A stretch of 64,000 nucleotides of DNA from Sebastes aleutianus. Its lineage: Eukaryota; Chordata; Actinopteri; Perciformes; Sebastidae. The position numbers were made by a program, and so were the translations under genes. The stretch lies in assembly GCA_916700875.1 (NCBI GenBank), contig CAKAKS010000066.1:33458990-33522989 (forward strand). The letters run 5' to 3'. The notes beneath the pieces are model-generated. The model did not search any database and was not told the DNA's origin. It worked only from the letters and a program-made list of their open reading frames with translations. Of the stretch, positions 39,201-50,357 are shown one piece after another. Every line of letters begins with the position of its first letter. Position 1 is the first letter of the stretch.

Positions 39201-40329
39201 TGTTTGTTTTAAGTATTGTTTAAGTACTTGTTTTAGGAGTCGTAATGTTTGACCAGGCTTGCACCCAACACCTCTCTGACTACCGACAATCCTGCCTTAT
39301 CTGCCTGACTGAAACCTGGCTCACGGAGACGGATCCTGACTCAGCGGTCGACCTGGAGGGCTACACCCTCGTGAGGAGGGACAGAAACCTGAACTCCGGG
39401 AAAAGTAAGGGCGGTGGAGTGTGTGTGTTTGTCAACAATAAGTACTGTTAACCAGCGCATATTACAACCAAACATCAGGTTTGCACAAAGGACATTGAAT
39501 TACTGGCGCTTAGCCTAAGGCCTTATGACCTGCCTCGCGATATACACCAAATAAAGTGGTGCACACACTGCCCGCATGAGACGCGTGTGCCGGCTGCGTG
39601 GCGTGTTGTTTTTTTATTTCGGCGTCCATGTTAACAGGTTAGAGTGGACACACTGCCCGCATGAGACGCGTGTCTCACGCGCGTCTATTTTATAGAATAG
39701 AATGCTCGCCTATTTTACACGCGAGCCGCTCGCGTCTCGGCTGCTTGTCCCAGCAGCAACAGACAGTGAAGGTGATCTATTGACAGTATATGGACATCAT
39801 ATCAGTTACATAATACAGTTTACATGTCTAGACATCTGTAGAATATGTCACAGACAGTGAAAGGGATCTAGTGACTGTATATTAACTTCATACCAGCAAG
39901 ATTTTACTACAGTTTCGAGGTTTATCTGTAGAATATGTTACGGAGATGAAAAAAAGTAAAGTTAAGTAAACTTGTTTTTAAATCAACACTTCCTGCTTTC
40001 ATTTCGAAATAAAAGCCCTAAAGCGGGTTTTCTTTGCACAGAATTCCTTCATTTGTTAACACGAGGCTTTTATTCTGAAATATGTGCCGGACAGTGATGT
40101 ATGCATCATAAATGAATACAGTAAGGAGTTTTAATTGTGGATTATTACTATTATTTACTATTTACCACACGTTTCTGAACCTTTCTCTGTCTAAAATAAA
40201 TATAAATTATATTTATCATGAAGTTAAATGGCCATTAAAAGGCAAGCTCTATGCAGAAAGAAAGGGCTGACAGCAGCAACAGAAACACAGCTGACAGGCA
40301 GCCGACACGCAGCCAACAAGCGTCTAGTG

Positions 40330-41553
40330 CAGTGGTCTCAAACTCAATTTACCTGGGGGCCGCTGGAGGCAGAGTCTGGGTGAGGCTGGGCCGCATCAGG
40401 TATTCCACAAAAAAAGCTTTGTTAAAAAAAAACAATCTTCTCAAACGTCATTATTAACAGTTCTTTAACTTGAATGGGTTCTTCTGAACATGAACGGTTC
40501 TTCTGAACATGGCCTCTATTGCGTCTCCCACTTTTCCTGAAATTGTCTGTGCTCGTCACCAACCTTTCTCTTCACTGCAGGCTTTGAAAAAGACATGATT
40601 GGGGCTGTGTGACAAGATATATATTCATTCCACTTGGTGTCACTCCGCAATAAAGTTGTGCCTGCTGTGTTTGTGTTGCTCTGCAATTACACCACCAAAC
40701 CGCTAGTTGGCGGCGGCGTCTCTATGAGTTTCCTTCTTCTTCTTGTACTACAAACAGAAACTGAGCGGAGTTGGAGCTAATAACTGTTGAACCACAGAAC
40801 TTTTACTGACATTACTGCAACGCCGAAAAGAGAAAATATATCTGAGTGGATTTGTGTGAACAAACATTAAAAAGATGGAGGCAGAGAGAAGTAGAACTTG
40901 GTCCTGGCCGCTCAGCATCGCTGAGAGACTGGACCAATCACAGCTGTTGCGGTCTGCGTCGCCGCGACGTGTAGTTACATTTCTGGAGAGGTGCACGTCA
41001 GGCTACGGCGTCGATTCAACGCAGAAGTATAAATCAAGCTTTAATCAAGCTTATGCGATGTTACACGGGCGCCGCCATAGTTGTTGTGAAATGTTTCTCT
41101 GCTTGCATCAAGCCCGGCCGATTGCCCGTCCCCGGGAGCCATATACCCCGCTGTGATTGGTAGGTTCGTTCAGCTCGGGCTCGCGCAACAAAGGGACCTT
41201 CCACGGCAAACTGCCATTCACATAAAACTCGCGGGCCGAGGGCGCCTGGTTAGCTCAGTTGGTAGAGCGGGCGCCCATGTAACAAGACTTGGTCCTGACC
41301 GCGGCGGCACGGGTTCGAATCCGGCCTGTGGCCCTTTCCGCATCCACTCTCTCTCTCCCCCCTTTCCAAGACTCTATCCACTGTCCTGTCAATAAAAATG
41401 AAAAAATGCCCCCAAAAAAAAAAACTTTATAAAAAAAAAAAAAAAAAACATTTGCGGGCGCACTAACATTAAACTTTCATATCAAGGTGGGGGCCACAAA
41501 ATATCGTCTTGCGGGCCGCAATTGGCCCGCGGGCCGCGAGTTTGAGACCCCTG
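40330..41553. mobile_element. Non-autonomous hAT element inside the Harbinger element
   Basis: Perfect 8-bp duplication GTCTAGTG at 40322-40329 and 41554-41561. Terminal inverted repeats are CAGTGGTCTCAAACTC and GAGTTTGAGACCCCTG. No transposase is recognisable inside. Confidence 0.93.
41238..41448 (+). mobile_element. tRNA-derived SINE inside the hAT element
   Basis: Head GGCGCCTGGTTAGCTCAGTT then GGTAGAGCGG (A box) and CGGGTTCGAATCC (B box). Body includes CTGTCCTGTCAATAAAAATG, followed by an A-rich tail with a long A run. The acceptor and anticodon arms do not pair, so it is not a tRNA gene. Confidence 0.85.
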
Positions 41554-42746
41554 GTCTAGTGTGAACACCAGACTCCTGCATCACGCAGCCGCGACGCAGC
41601 CGCGACGCAGACGCCACGTGCTCCTGATGCGGGTAGTGTGCCCACGGCTTAAGACTTTTTGTTGTTTGCATTGCTCCCTCTGCGGACAATTAGGCGGCTG
41701 CCGCTGTCATACATGGCCTAGTATCCCAAGCTGAGGCAGAGGCTCCCGACTCGGCCAAATTCATTTTGGGGGACTTCAATCTCTGCAGCTTGAAGGACCA
41801 TTTACCAACGTTTCAGCAGTTTGTCACCTGCCCCTCCCGCAATGAAGCTTGCCTTGACCATTGCTATGGAAACATACAGGATGCCTTCTATCCTAAGGCA
41901 CTGCCTGGTCTGGGGAGCTCGGATCACAACATGGTCAGGCTGATGCCCGCCTATAAGCCCCGCTTACGGCGAGCGAAGCCTAAAAGGTGGAGGTTAAAAG
42001 CTGGACCCCCGCTGCGAACGAGCCCTTCCAGGATTGCCTGGAGTGCACGGACTGGGACGTTGTGACAGGACAGGACTGATAACATAGATGACTCAGCGCT
42101 CGCTATCTCAGGATACATCAAATTCTGCGAGGACATGAGTATTCCCAAAAAAGACTATCAAGGTCTTTTCGAACAACAAGCCTCGGGTGACCCCAGAGTT
42201 AAAGCAAATTCTTAATGAGAAAAAGTGCCTGTTTAGGTTGGCTGGAAGCAAAGAGGAAAAGAAGTTAGTACAGAAAAAGGTTAAAAGCAAGACTATTGAG
42301 TGCAAGACAGCATATAAACATAAATTAGAGGGTTTCTTTAAAGAGGACGCCAGGAAAGCATGGCAAGGGCTACAAACAATCACAGGATATAAGCCTAAGA
42401 GTCACAGGATGATGGTTGATAATGACCTTGATATGGCACATAGTATTTTGTTGTATTTTTTTTGTGGGGATGTGTGTGTGTGTGTGTGTGCATGGGAGTG
42501 CGCAGGATCCTGGGAGTGTGTGAGGTTTTATATGTTTTTTTATGAGACGTGTATGACAAAATGAATTTCTCCTTGCGGGATAATAAAGTTGACCTTTGAC
42601 CTTTGACCTTTGACTCCGTAACTGCTGGATGTGTAACAGGGTGATAATAAATCAATGTTGTGTTCACAACTTCTGCTGCTACCCCCAAGTGGCAAAAAAA
42701 ACAGTTATTTGCAGGTTTAATACCAGTTGCCTCAAATAACGTGCAG

Positions 42747-43300
42747 CAGGGGTTCTCAAACGTTTTGGGACCAGGGACCCCTTAAAGGGGAGGAAATTTT
42801 CCAAGAACCCCCTCATAATCATAACACCGATTAAGCATAAAGCTTACTACCATTTGTACTTTTAGTTCACCTTGAGCACTTCAGACCTGTTTGATAGTGA
42901 TAAACAGAAACACATTCCAATTTGAATCATGTTCAGATAAGATGAGATCATCCTTTCTTAGTCCCGCCGTGGGGAAATTTGCAATGTTATTTAATATTAA
43001 TACCACATATACCTTTAAACAGAGGGGTGATTTTATCCAAATTGCATTAGGACTGAACTTGACAGCATGTGCAGCCTACATTTCATGTAATGGATCTTGA
43101 GCTGTGTGTCACGATCATATCAGAGTTTCTGTTGGCCCAAAGCTGGGTCGGAGTAATGGACACCATATGCTTGTTTTGTTGGTGCAAATGATCCCCATCT
43201 GTAGATATGTACTTTTTAATGATGCAGCACATTTTTATAATTTATAGCTAATTATTTTGCGGACCCTCGGAGTGAAAGTTTCCTGGTAAAGCACCATTTG
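42747..43300. mobile_element. hAT element related to the BED-finger element at 49.7 kb
   Basis: Starts CAGGGGTTCTCAAACG. The interior (CACGATCATATCAGAGTTTC, GGTGCAAATGATCCCCATCT, TTTATAGCTAATTATTTTGC) is the reverse complement of blocks at 49795-49950. The right boundary is approximate. Confidence 0.6.
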
Positions 43301-43493
43301 GAACTAATTAGGTCAAATAAAGACAGTAACTCCAATCTCTGTGGATAAACGTCTACAGTAAAGCATAGGTTCAACATATAGCCTACGAAGAATACATTTT
43401 CGAGGGCGGGGGCACGAAATGTGTCAGTATGGTAAGATAATGGTGAAGTAATGAGGGTTTAATAGGAACTTCTCAGTATGATGTACCCTTTGA

Positions 43494-43750
43494 CTTAAAG
43501 GAATAGTTCAGGTGTTATGAAGTAGGGTTGTATGAGGTCCTTATCCATAGTCAGTGTATTACCTACAGTAGATGGCGATCGGCATGCCCCCAGTTTGGAG
43601 AAACAGACAGGAGTACCAGCACAGGAGCAAAGCAATGTACTGCTGTGGACGGGGCCAGACACCTAAAATAATCAATATCAGTTTAAGTATACGGAGAACT
43701 GAACTGAAAGTGCAATTTATCTATACCGTTTTTGTCAATGGAGTCTGGCT
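43494..43750. repeat. TTAA-type repeat fragment
   Basis: Begins TTAAAGGAATAGTTCAGGTG and includes GATGGCGATCGGCATGCCCC, as in a common fish repeat. No matching right end was found. Confidence 0.4.
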
Positions 43751-43794
43751 GCTTTGATAAGAGAGCATATATAAGTTTCACTTTCAGTTCAGCG

Positions 43795-44485
43795 GTTCGA
43801 TTCGATTTTTCTTTCATAAACGGATATTAAAAAACAAAAAATGTGTGGTTATTTGATTTTTGTTTTAAAATACAAAATTAATATTGAAATACAAGGCGTT
43901 TTTCTTCATCAGGGTCAAACAGGGATGAACTAAACTTAAAAAAGGGTTGATTTTCATTTTTTATTTCTAAAAACAAAAAATAAAATCACTAGAAGTCAGA
44001 AACAAAGGAAACTCCTGTTTTTTTTTTTATATTCTGCTACTGGAAGTTGCCATTTACAAAGTAAGAGCGCGTATGAGGACGGTGCTGTGACATGTCTTCT
44101 TCCCTGAGACACACTCTCTTAATGTTTCAAAAAACTACTTACTGATCCATGTCCATCACCTTAAGTCACACGGCAGCACTGTGCTTCTTTTTCTCTCATA
44201 CACAGCACTGTCCTCATACGCGCTCCTACTTTGTAAATGTCGCAGAAACTAAAAAAAAAGAGTGTTTTTTTAGTTTCTGTCTTCCAGTGATTTTATTTTT
44301 TGTTTTTAAAAATAAAAAATGAAAATCAAACCGTTTTTTTTTAAGTTTAGTTCATCCATTTTTGACCTTGATAAAGAAAAACGCCTTATATTTCGTTATT
44401 TTTTGTATTTAAAAAAAAGAAAATCAAATAACCACACATTTTTTTGTTTTTTTAATATCCGTTTGTGAGAGGAAAATCGAATGAT
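43795..44485. mobile_element. Foldback element with about 300-bp inverted arms
   Basis: Both halves mirror each other around about 44135. ACGGATATTAAAAAACAAAA pairs with TTTGTTTTTTTAATATCCGT. TTTTCTTCATCAGGGTCAAA pairs with TTGACCTTGATAAAGAAAAA. CGCGTATGAGGACGGTGCTG pairs with CAGCACTGTCCTCATACGCG. Outer ends are TTCGATTCGATTTTTC and GAAAATCGAATGATC. Confidence 0.8.
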
Positions 44486-44720
44486 CAAAAGATACACTGA
44501 CCGGTCATGCACGCCTGGAAGAAAATTGAAAACATTTTAAAGTTTAATGCATCAATCTGGAGCACTTTGAGAGTAAAACTACGAGGCCATGAAGAACTTG
44601 GTGCTCTGGGAAACAATTTAATCATAAAGGTTGTCTGGTTATGAATGCTGATGGCGAGAAGTCACACAGCATAAACATGGTAAACAAGACGTCGCTGCAG
44701 ACCACTGAGGACAGTCCGCC

Positions 44721-44912
44721 ATGGTTGACAGTTGCACCGGGAATCCCCACATGGAGAGAGAGGGCGTACTGCGTACCGAGAACTCCTTGGCTCCGGGCAG
44801 CGGCGAGGTCCGGGCGAGGGGTGCTACAAAACTCACGGTCTCACCTTTTCAAGCAGACCTTGTTCACGGCGCACCGGACGATATGCCCGGCGAAGGTCAG
44901 CCTACGAGTTGA
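44721..44912 (+). CDS. Unrecognised open frame in a GC-rich patch, possible 5' exon
   Basis: ATG at 44721 lies in a strong context (CCGCCATGG) and opens 63 codons of ordinary composition (MVDSCTGNPHMEREGVLR ... HGAPDDMPGE). A possible splice donor GAAG/GTCAGC is at about 44896, before the stop. The surrounding 44690-44915 is richer in CpG than its neighbours. I do not recognise the protein. No downstream exon was found, and the next gene on the right is on the other strand. It could be a lone first exon, a small gene, part of an unknown element, or chance. Confidence 0.2.
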   Translation: MVDSCTGNPHMEREGVLRTENSLAPGSGEVRARGATKLTVSPFQADLVHGAPDDMPGEGQPTS

Positions 44913-45801
44913 GAAGGGTACAAATATTTTCGTTTCATTGTGAATCCGTAGCGGGCTGGACGTCAGATCTCTGTGATTTCATTTGAATTAGGCTACACGA
45001 TGGTTGATTGTGACTGGATAAAGATCACAGCAGACTCTGCGCCGCCGATTGCATAACGTGGATAAATATGTCATTCAGTGTTTTTTTTGATTGGGCAACA
45101 ACCTTGCATTTAGACATGTATTGTCAAAGAAAAAGAAAAAAAAATAGACTTGAAGCGCAAACAAAGGCTTCAGTTCAGGTTGCGGTTACATCTGTGAGAC
45201 ACGGCTGAGATGAAGCCGTTCACACATCTGCTGCACAGATTCAAATTATAGGTTTATCTGTGGAGTAAAAAACACCCTCCGATCTTGAATGTTGTGAATA
45301 CAATGATGAAAAGATTCCAAAGAAAAATCAGTCACCGCCATGCCATTAGTTTTGGGCCTCTTGGGGAGCTGGTCTGGAGCTAGTCAGGAGCGACTCATGG
45401 AGAAAGAAGCCAGCATGTGATATCGAATCATTACACAGTAATTTATTCATGTTTCCCAGTCTGTTCCCAAGTAATACTCATCATTCCTTCCTGTGAGTAA
45501 CCTGGTTTTTAAAGTTCAGGTAAAATGTAATGTTCTGATCCATGATTCCCGGGAACTTGACACACAGACCTGTAAAATAAAGCGTTACCAAAGTCTGTGG
45601 CGCCACAACATGTTACGCAACCGTATGATTAAGGACTGTAAAATGTGTTTCAACTAGTCCTAACTAATCCCATTTCAGGCTAAAATGAAGAAGAGAAAGA
45701 AAGCTTTCATTATGGTATATTACCATATTTTACTCAAAAGTACTTTCTTCAACTTTTTAAATAATCTGATATTCAATTACAACAGTGCTTTAAATACTTA
45801 A

Positions 45802-46212
45802 AGGTCCCATATCGTGCTCATTTTCAGGTTCATACTTGTATTTTGTGTTTCTACTAGAACATGTTAACATGCTGTAATGTTAAAAAAAAAACTGTATTTA
45901 TCTCATGCTGTCTGGCTGAATATACCTGTATTTACCCTCTGTCTGAAACGCTCCGTTTTAGTGCATTTCAACAGAATTGCGTTGCTAGGCAACAGCTTGG
46001 GTCCATGTTTACTTCCTGTCAGCTGATGTTATTTACATACACTGCAACCAGGAATAAACTGGGACACATTTAGAATGTTTATGTTTAAAACTTCGTAATG
46101 ATCTATATATTGTATATTTGTGACATCACAAATGGACAGAAATCCTAACGGCTTGTTTCAAAAGCACAATTTCTGAATATCTGAAAATCTCACTTTTTAC
46201 AATATGAGACCT
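45802..46212. mobile_element. TTAA MITE family B copy 2, inverted
   Basis: TTAA at 45798-45801 and 46213-46216. Ends AGGTCCCATATCG and CAATATGAGACCT. Reads opposite to the 36016 copy. The preceding 44990-45797 shows no gene. Confidence 0.8.
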
Positions 46213-46483
46213 TTAAGGTAGAGCATTTAAGTGCAAAATCCAACCTGAGCTGACCCCGAGTCTGTGAGATCCAGCTGAATCCTGTTGGGTTTGGGAAACA
46301 CACTTTTAGTAATGACAGACATCCTATACATCCCATTGGACTTGCAATATAAATAAGAACTCTTTTGCCATTCATTTCTCAAAGGATAACCCACAGTATT
46401 TTATTGTCAAATGACAATTATCTTGATTGCACCTTCACAATTGAAATCAGTGCAAAAACATTTACCTTTCAAGTCACTGTCAA

Positions 46484-47543
46484 CGCCCCCTCTACACCTG
46501 GCATTAAAATGTGTTTAGGGTGAATGGATTGTAATCGGATAGCGCTTGACATGGCGGTACAGGTGGAAATGCACCCGAAAACACATCGAGGACGGATTGT
46601 GATCCGATCGGCCAAATCACCTCCGGAGGCGGTCAGGGACGCGCTGTGACCATATTGAACAACAGTGTAAATGCAGTCGTGTTTTCAATCCAGATACAAC
46701 TATGTGGGCGAAAATACCTAATGCTGGGGCTGGTCCGAGTATGTTTTTTTGGGCCCCGGAGCTTACGTACCTCAAAGTTTTGGGGCTGATGTGTCCGCGC
46801 ATGCAGCCGTCCTCTCAGCCCTTTCAGACACAGTGATCGGATCTCAATGTGGAGACTGGAGACACATATTAATACCAGGTGTAAATGTAATCAGGTTAAA
46901 TCATATCTACATTAGGGCTGTCAATATTAAAGCGATAACGCCTTAAAGCAAATTAGTTTTATTGCAAGTAATTTCTTCAACGCATTAACGCGATTTTTAG
47001 GTTGTAGCGGGTCAGTTTTAAAGCTAGGGGGAAAACTGGCATGGCCATTTTCAAAGGGGTCCCTTGACCTCGGACCTCAAGATATGTGAATGAAAATGGG
47101 TTCTATGGGTACCCACGAGTCTCCCCTTCACAGACATGCCCACTTTATGATAATCACATGCAGTTTTGGGGCAAGTCATAGTCAAGTCAGCACACTGACA
47201 CACTGACAGCTGTTGTTGCCTGTTGGGCTGCAGTTTGCCATGTTATGATTTGAGCATATTTCTTTATGCTAAATGCAGTACCTGTGAGGGTTTCTGGACA
47301 ATATCTGTCATTGTTTTGTGTTGTTCATTGATTTCCAATAATAAATATATATACATACATTTGCATAAAGCAAGCATATTTACCCACTCCCATGTTGATA
47401 AGAGGATTAAATACTTGACAAATCTTTTATGGTACATTTTGAACAGCTAAAAAAAGTATGATTAATCACGATTAAATATTTTAATTGACTGACAGCCCTA
47501 ATCTAGATACGAGACATATTTTAATGCAAGGTGTAAAGGGGGT
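46484..47543. mobile_element. MITE interrupted by a family D hAT element
   Basis: The left end CCCCCTCTACACCTGGCATT is mirrored by the right end AATGCAAGGTGTAAAGGGGG. Excluding the insertion it is about 0.46 kb. Internal ATCGGAT-type blocks also mirror. Confidence 0.7.
46913..47500. mobile_element. hAT-type MITE, family D copy 2
   Basis: Ends TAGGGCTGTCAA and TTGACTGACAGCCCTA. Flanks ATCTACAT and ATCTAGAT match at 7 of 8. Confidence 0.85.
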
Positions 47544-48408
47544 CTATGTCACAATCAGTCAGATAAATTGTTGTTAAAATGACAACTGGAAGTCACTTTG
47601 AGGGCTAACTGGACCAACTTTAAACAAACACAGAGAGCGGTGCCAATTACACAGAACATGATCACCGTTTGTACAAGAAATGACAAATGGAAGTTGCATT
47701 GGGTTACAGTGAATTCATGATATGAGCCATTTAGCTTCAGATTACAGAAACATTTTCTCACCGCGGCAGTGTCTGCTCAACATGCCGAGTTCCCGGAATC
47801 AACGATGAAAAACCCCTTTCCCGCAAAACCAGACAAAACTAAATAAATGAGTCAATTTTCGACGTAGATAGAGGCAATCGTTTGGTCACTAACTCATACC
47901 CAAGTATTCTCTGTTGTGCAACACCACATCCTTCTGTAGAAATAATCCCCCAAACAAGAGAACACATGGGGGTCACACATTAAATTGTCTTTTGGTCCTG
48001 ATCAAGTCAAGATTTGTAGAAAAAAAAGGTTTTGAGTGGGTTTTCCAAAATGAATAAGTGACCCCTACAGACAATTTAGACATGCGCAGGTTGGTAATAT
48101 TTCTACAGCGAGTCCGTCTTTATCAATCTGTATAGCAATGGGTCATGTTTCCAAAGGCTCAAAGCCAATTCACTACTGTACATATCCTGTATGAAAACTG
48201 GAGTACAAAAGCGGTTTGTTTTTCGTGTCATAACCCAACCTAATCCGTTTGGAATAAAGCTCCTAATGCAAAACAGATATTAACAGTCAAAATAAACAGT
48301 TGCACAGATATAGTCTCTCCACTGAATGCACAGTGAGAAAAACTAAGTGCTACATACATATACAGCAAAATGTGGTACAACTTCAAACAGCTGCACAAAT
48401 TCAGTTAA

Positions 48409-49095
48409 AGGGACTGTTTGTAACTTTTTAAGCGTATAAATGTACCGGGTCGGGACACATGCGCACTCGCATATGCGCGCTCGCGTGTTGCCGGCGTCCC
48501 CGCTCCTCTGCCTGTTTGCCTTCACTCAGACAGCGCGTGCGTTCTCGCATACTCGCTCCACCTCTAGACGTGAACGCGCGCTCACTCCACACTGCAGAAG
48601 AGTTAGTTTAGCTCTGAGAATATCTAGTGAATGTACAGTGGACGTTTGTGCAGAAATAAATGCTGCAGCTTCACCAGACAATCAGAGGTTTCCCGTGTCT
48701 TGTGAAGTGACGGGGCTCCGCAGAGAGAAACCTTGTCGTCTCGTTACCGACCGGGTGCCGGTGTCTTCCTGCTCACTCCGGCTGCGGGCGGAGGGAGACG
48801 AGTTTCTTGCTGCGGAGCCCCGCTGCTGAAGCCTGCGCTGAGGCAGGAGAAGCAAACGCAGTATCAGCATTGATTCATGGAGACCATCGTCTGGACAGCT
48901 AACATTACTGCCAAGCAGCTGAAATATAGAGTGATATTGTGGTTTTAGCTGACGTGTGTCGCCTCACTGTTTTGAAAGATGCTCGTTCATGTCTATGTAG
49001 AGCGAGCAAGCACGAGCCCGACGCTGACTTTCGTTGATTTCACGGCCACAGGTGTCGCTGTTAACAAGCATTTCTGAAAGTTACAAATAGTCCCT
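48409..49095. mobile_element. TTAA MITE family C, full copy
   Basis: TTAA at 48405-48408 and 49096-49099. Ends AGGGACTGTTTGTAAC and GTTACAAATAGTCCCT are inverted repeats. The interior is GC-rich and gives several open frames of no known family. The region 47544-48404 shows no gene. Confidence 0.8.
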
Positions 49096-49726
49096 TTAAT
49101 ATTCAACAGGTCCCCTGTGCTCAAAAGAACTTTTTTTTTTTTTTTACAAAAACATGAAACAAAGAAATGGAGTGATGCTATTACATCCGACAGGCAGCAG
49201 CTACCACAGTACATTCATCATCCCTGTGTTTGGTCTACAGTGACATATCTGGTTGTGGGCCTGTATTTTTCAAGCAGTTCAGAATAAAAAAATCACGGCC
49301 TACCATCCTCAGAGCGACACATATTTGGTCCTTTTTTTTTTCAGCAGAGGAGTACCAACATTTTAATAACTTTCTTGATCCTGTCGTGTCCTTCCATTTC
49401 CTCTCGGATTGAGCAGAGCTGCCCTTCCCTGGACTCTCTTTTTTTCCTGGGATGCAACCGCTTCATTCACAAAACGTGAAAAAGTTGTTGCTATTGACCG
49501 TTCGCTAAATCCCTCCATTGGACAGCAATTGTCCTTTAGTGGTGTGCATTGGACTGCAAAAAGAGTGACACTTTACATTTAAAAAGCATGGTAAAACTTT
49601 TGTATCGTCTTTTCAAAACCAAAAACACAAAGAATGGATTGAACTTTGTGTTTATCTGTGCTAATGTAAGCTGCAATTGTTAGCAATTTTGATTGTAAAT
49701 CTGCCATTGTTCTCATTGTCTACTGC

Positions 49727-50357
49727 AGTGATTATCAAAGTGGGGTCTGGGGAACCCCAGGGGTCTGCACCACTCTGTCAGGGGGGTCCGCAAAATAATT
49801 TGCTATAAATTATAAAAGTGTGCTCTATCATTAAAAAGTCCAGATGGGGACCATTTGCGCCAATAAAACAAGCATATTGTGTCTATTACTCCCACCCAGG
49901 TTAGCTTTGGGCCAATAGAAACTCTGATATGATTGTGGCACATCACGTCAATCTGTCACTTCACTCAAAACTGTTGCAGCTGCTACTTAGCTTAGCTTAT
50001 TAGCCAGCTAGCTAGCTGGCGAGCATGGAGAAATATCTGAGTCAGTCCACATCGTCCAGTGACGCTAAGCCCAAACTAGCTAAATTGAGAAAATATGACG
50101 ACAGTTATATCGAGCGACAGAAGACTAAAATGAGTCACGTGTCTTCACGTTGCTAGCGAACGAAGCCATGAAGCCGACCAAGCTAAAGCGACATCTGATT
50201 ACAAAGCACCCGGAGGGCAAAACAAAGTGGTGTTAACATGATTCAAACTGAAATGTGTTTCTGTTTATCACTATCAAACAGGTCGGAAGTATTTCGGTTG
50301 ATAAGTTTTAGAATACAAATAGTTCCGATGGCATGTAAGAGTACAAATGGCAGTAAG
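49727..50357 (+). mobile_element. hAT (ZBED-like) element remnant with a BED-finger coding relic
   Basis: At 50024-50225 the plus strand reads MEKYLSQSTS ... LAKLRKYDDSYIE, then out of frame or after stops MKPTKLKRHLITKHPEGK. These are the start and zinc-finger end of ZBED/hAT transposases; the cysteines between them are lost. The 5' end resembles the 42747 element in reverse. The 3' end is cut by the family E element at 50358. Confidence 0.65.

Larger units (their letters stand above)
39555..41649. mobile_element. PIF/Harbinger-like element inserted in the LINE
   Basis: Flanked by TAA at 39552-39554 and 41650-41652, a 3-bp TWA target as in PIF/Harbinger. Ends AGTGGTGCACACACTGCCCG and, inverted, AGCCGTGGGCACACTACCCG resemble each other. 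Without the nested hAT it is about 0.86 kb. The interior matches the spacer and outer arm parts of the 57456-59855 palindrome but lacks its transposase fragment. Confidence 0.8.
39240..42614 (+). pseudogene. Internally deleted L2-like LINE (endonuclease plus 3' tail)
   Basis: The 5' part (39245-39554) encodes the start of an apurinic-type endonuclease (ICLTETWL ... SGKSKGGGVCVFVNN). After an insertion it resumes at 41650 with ILGDFN, CLDHCYG and LGSSDHNMV, the other endonuclease motifs. At 42187-42410 it continues with the linker (VTPELKQILNEKK, AWQGLQTITGYKPK). The reverse transcriptase is absent: from about 42420 the sequence passes to a 3' UTR ending GCGGGATAATAAAG and a (TTGACCT)n tail at 42590-42614. 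In-frame stops occur. It is a dead, non-autonomous copy. Confidence 0.85.

Noticed and set aside
41238..41330. Possible functional tRNA gene (A and B boxes)
   Set aside because: Acceptor and anticodon arms do not pair, and it is followed by a SINE body and A-rich tail.
48440..48829. 129-codon GC-rich frame as a gene
   Set aside because: Falls inside family C MITE; the same sequence recurs at 56.5-57.1 kb.
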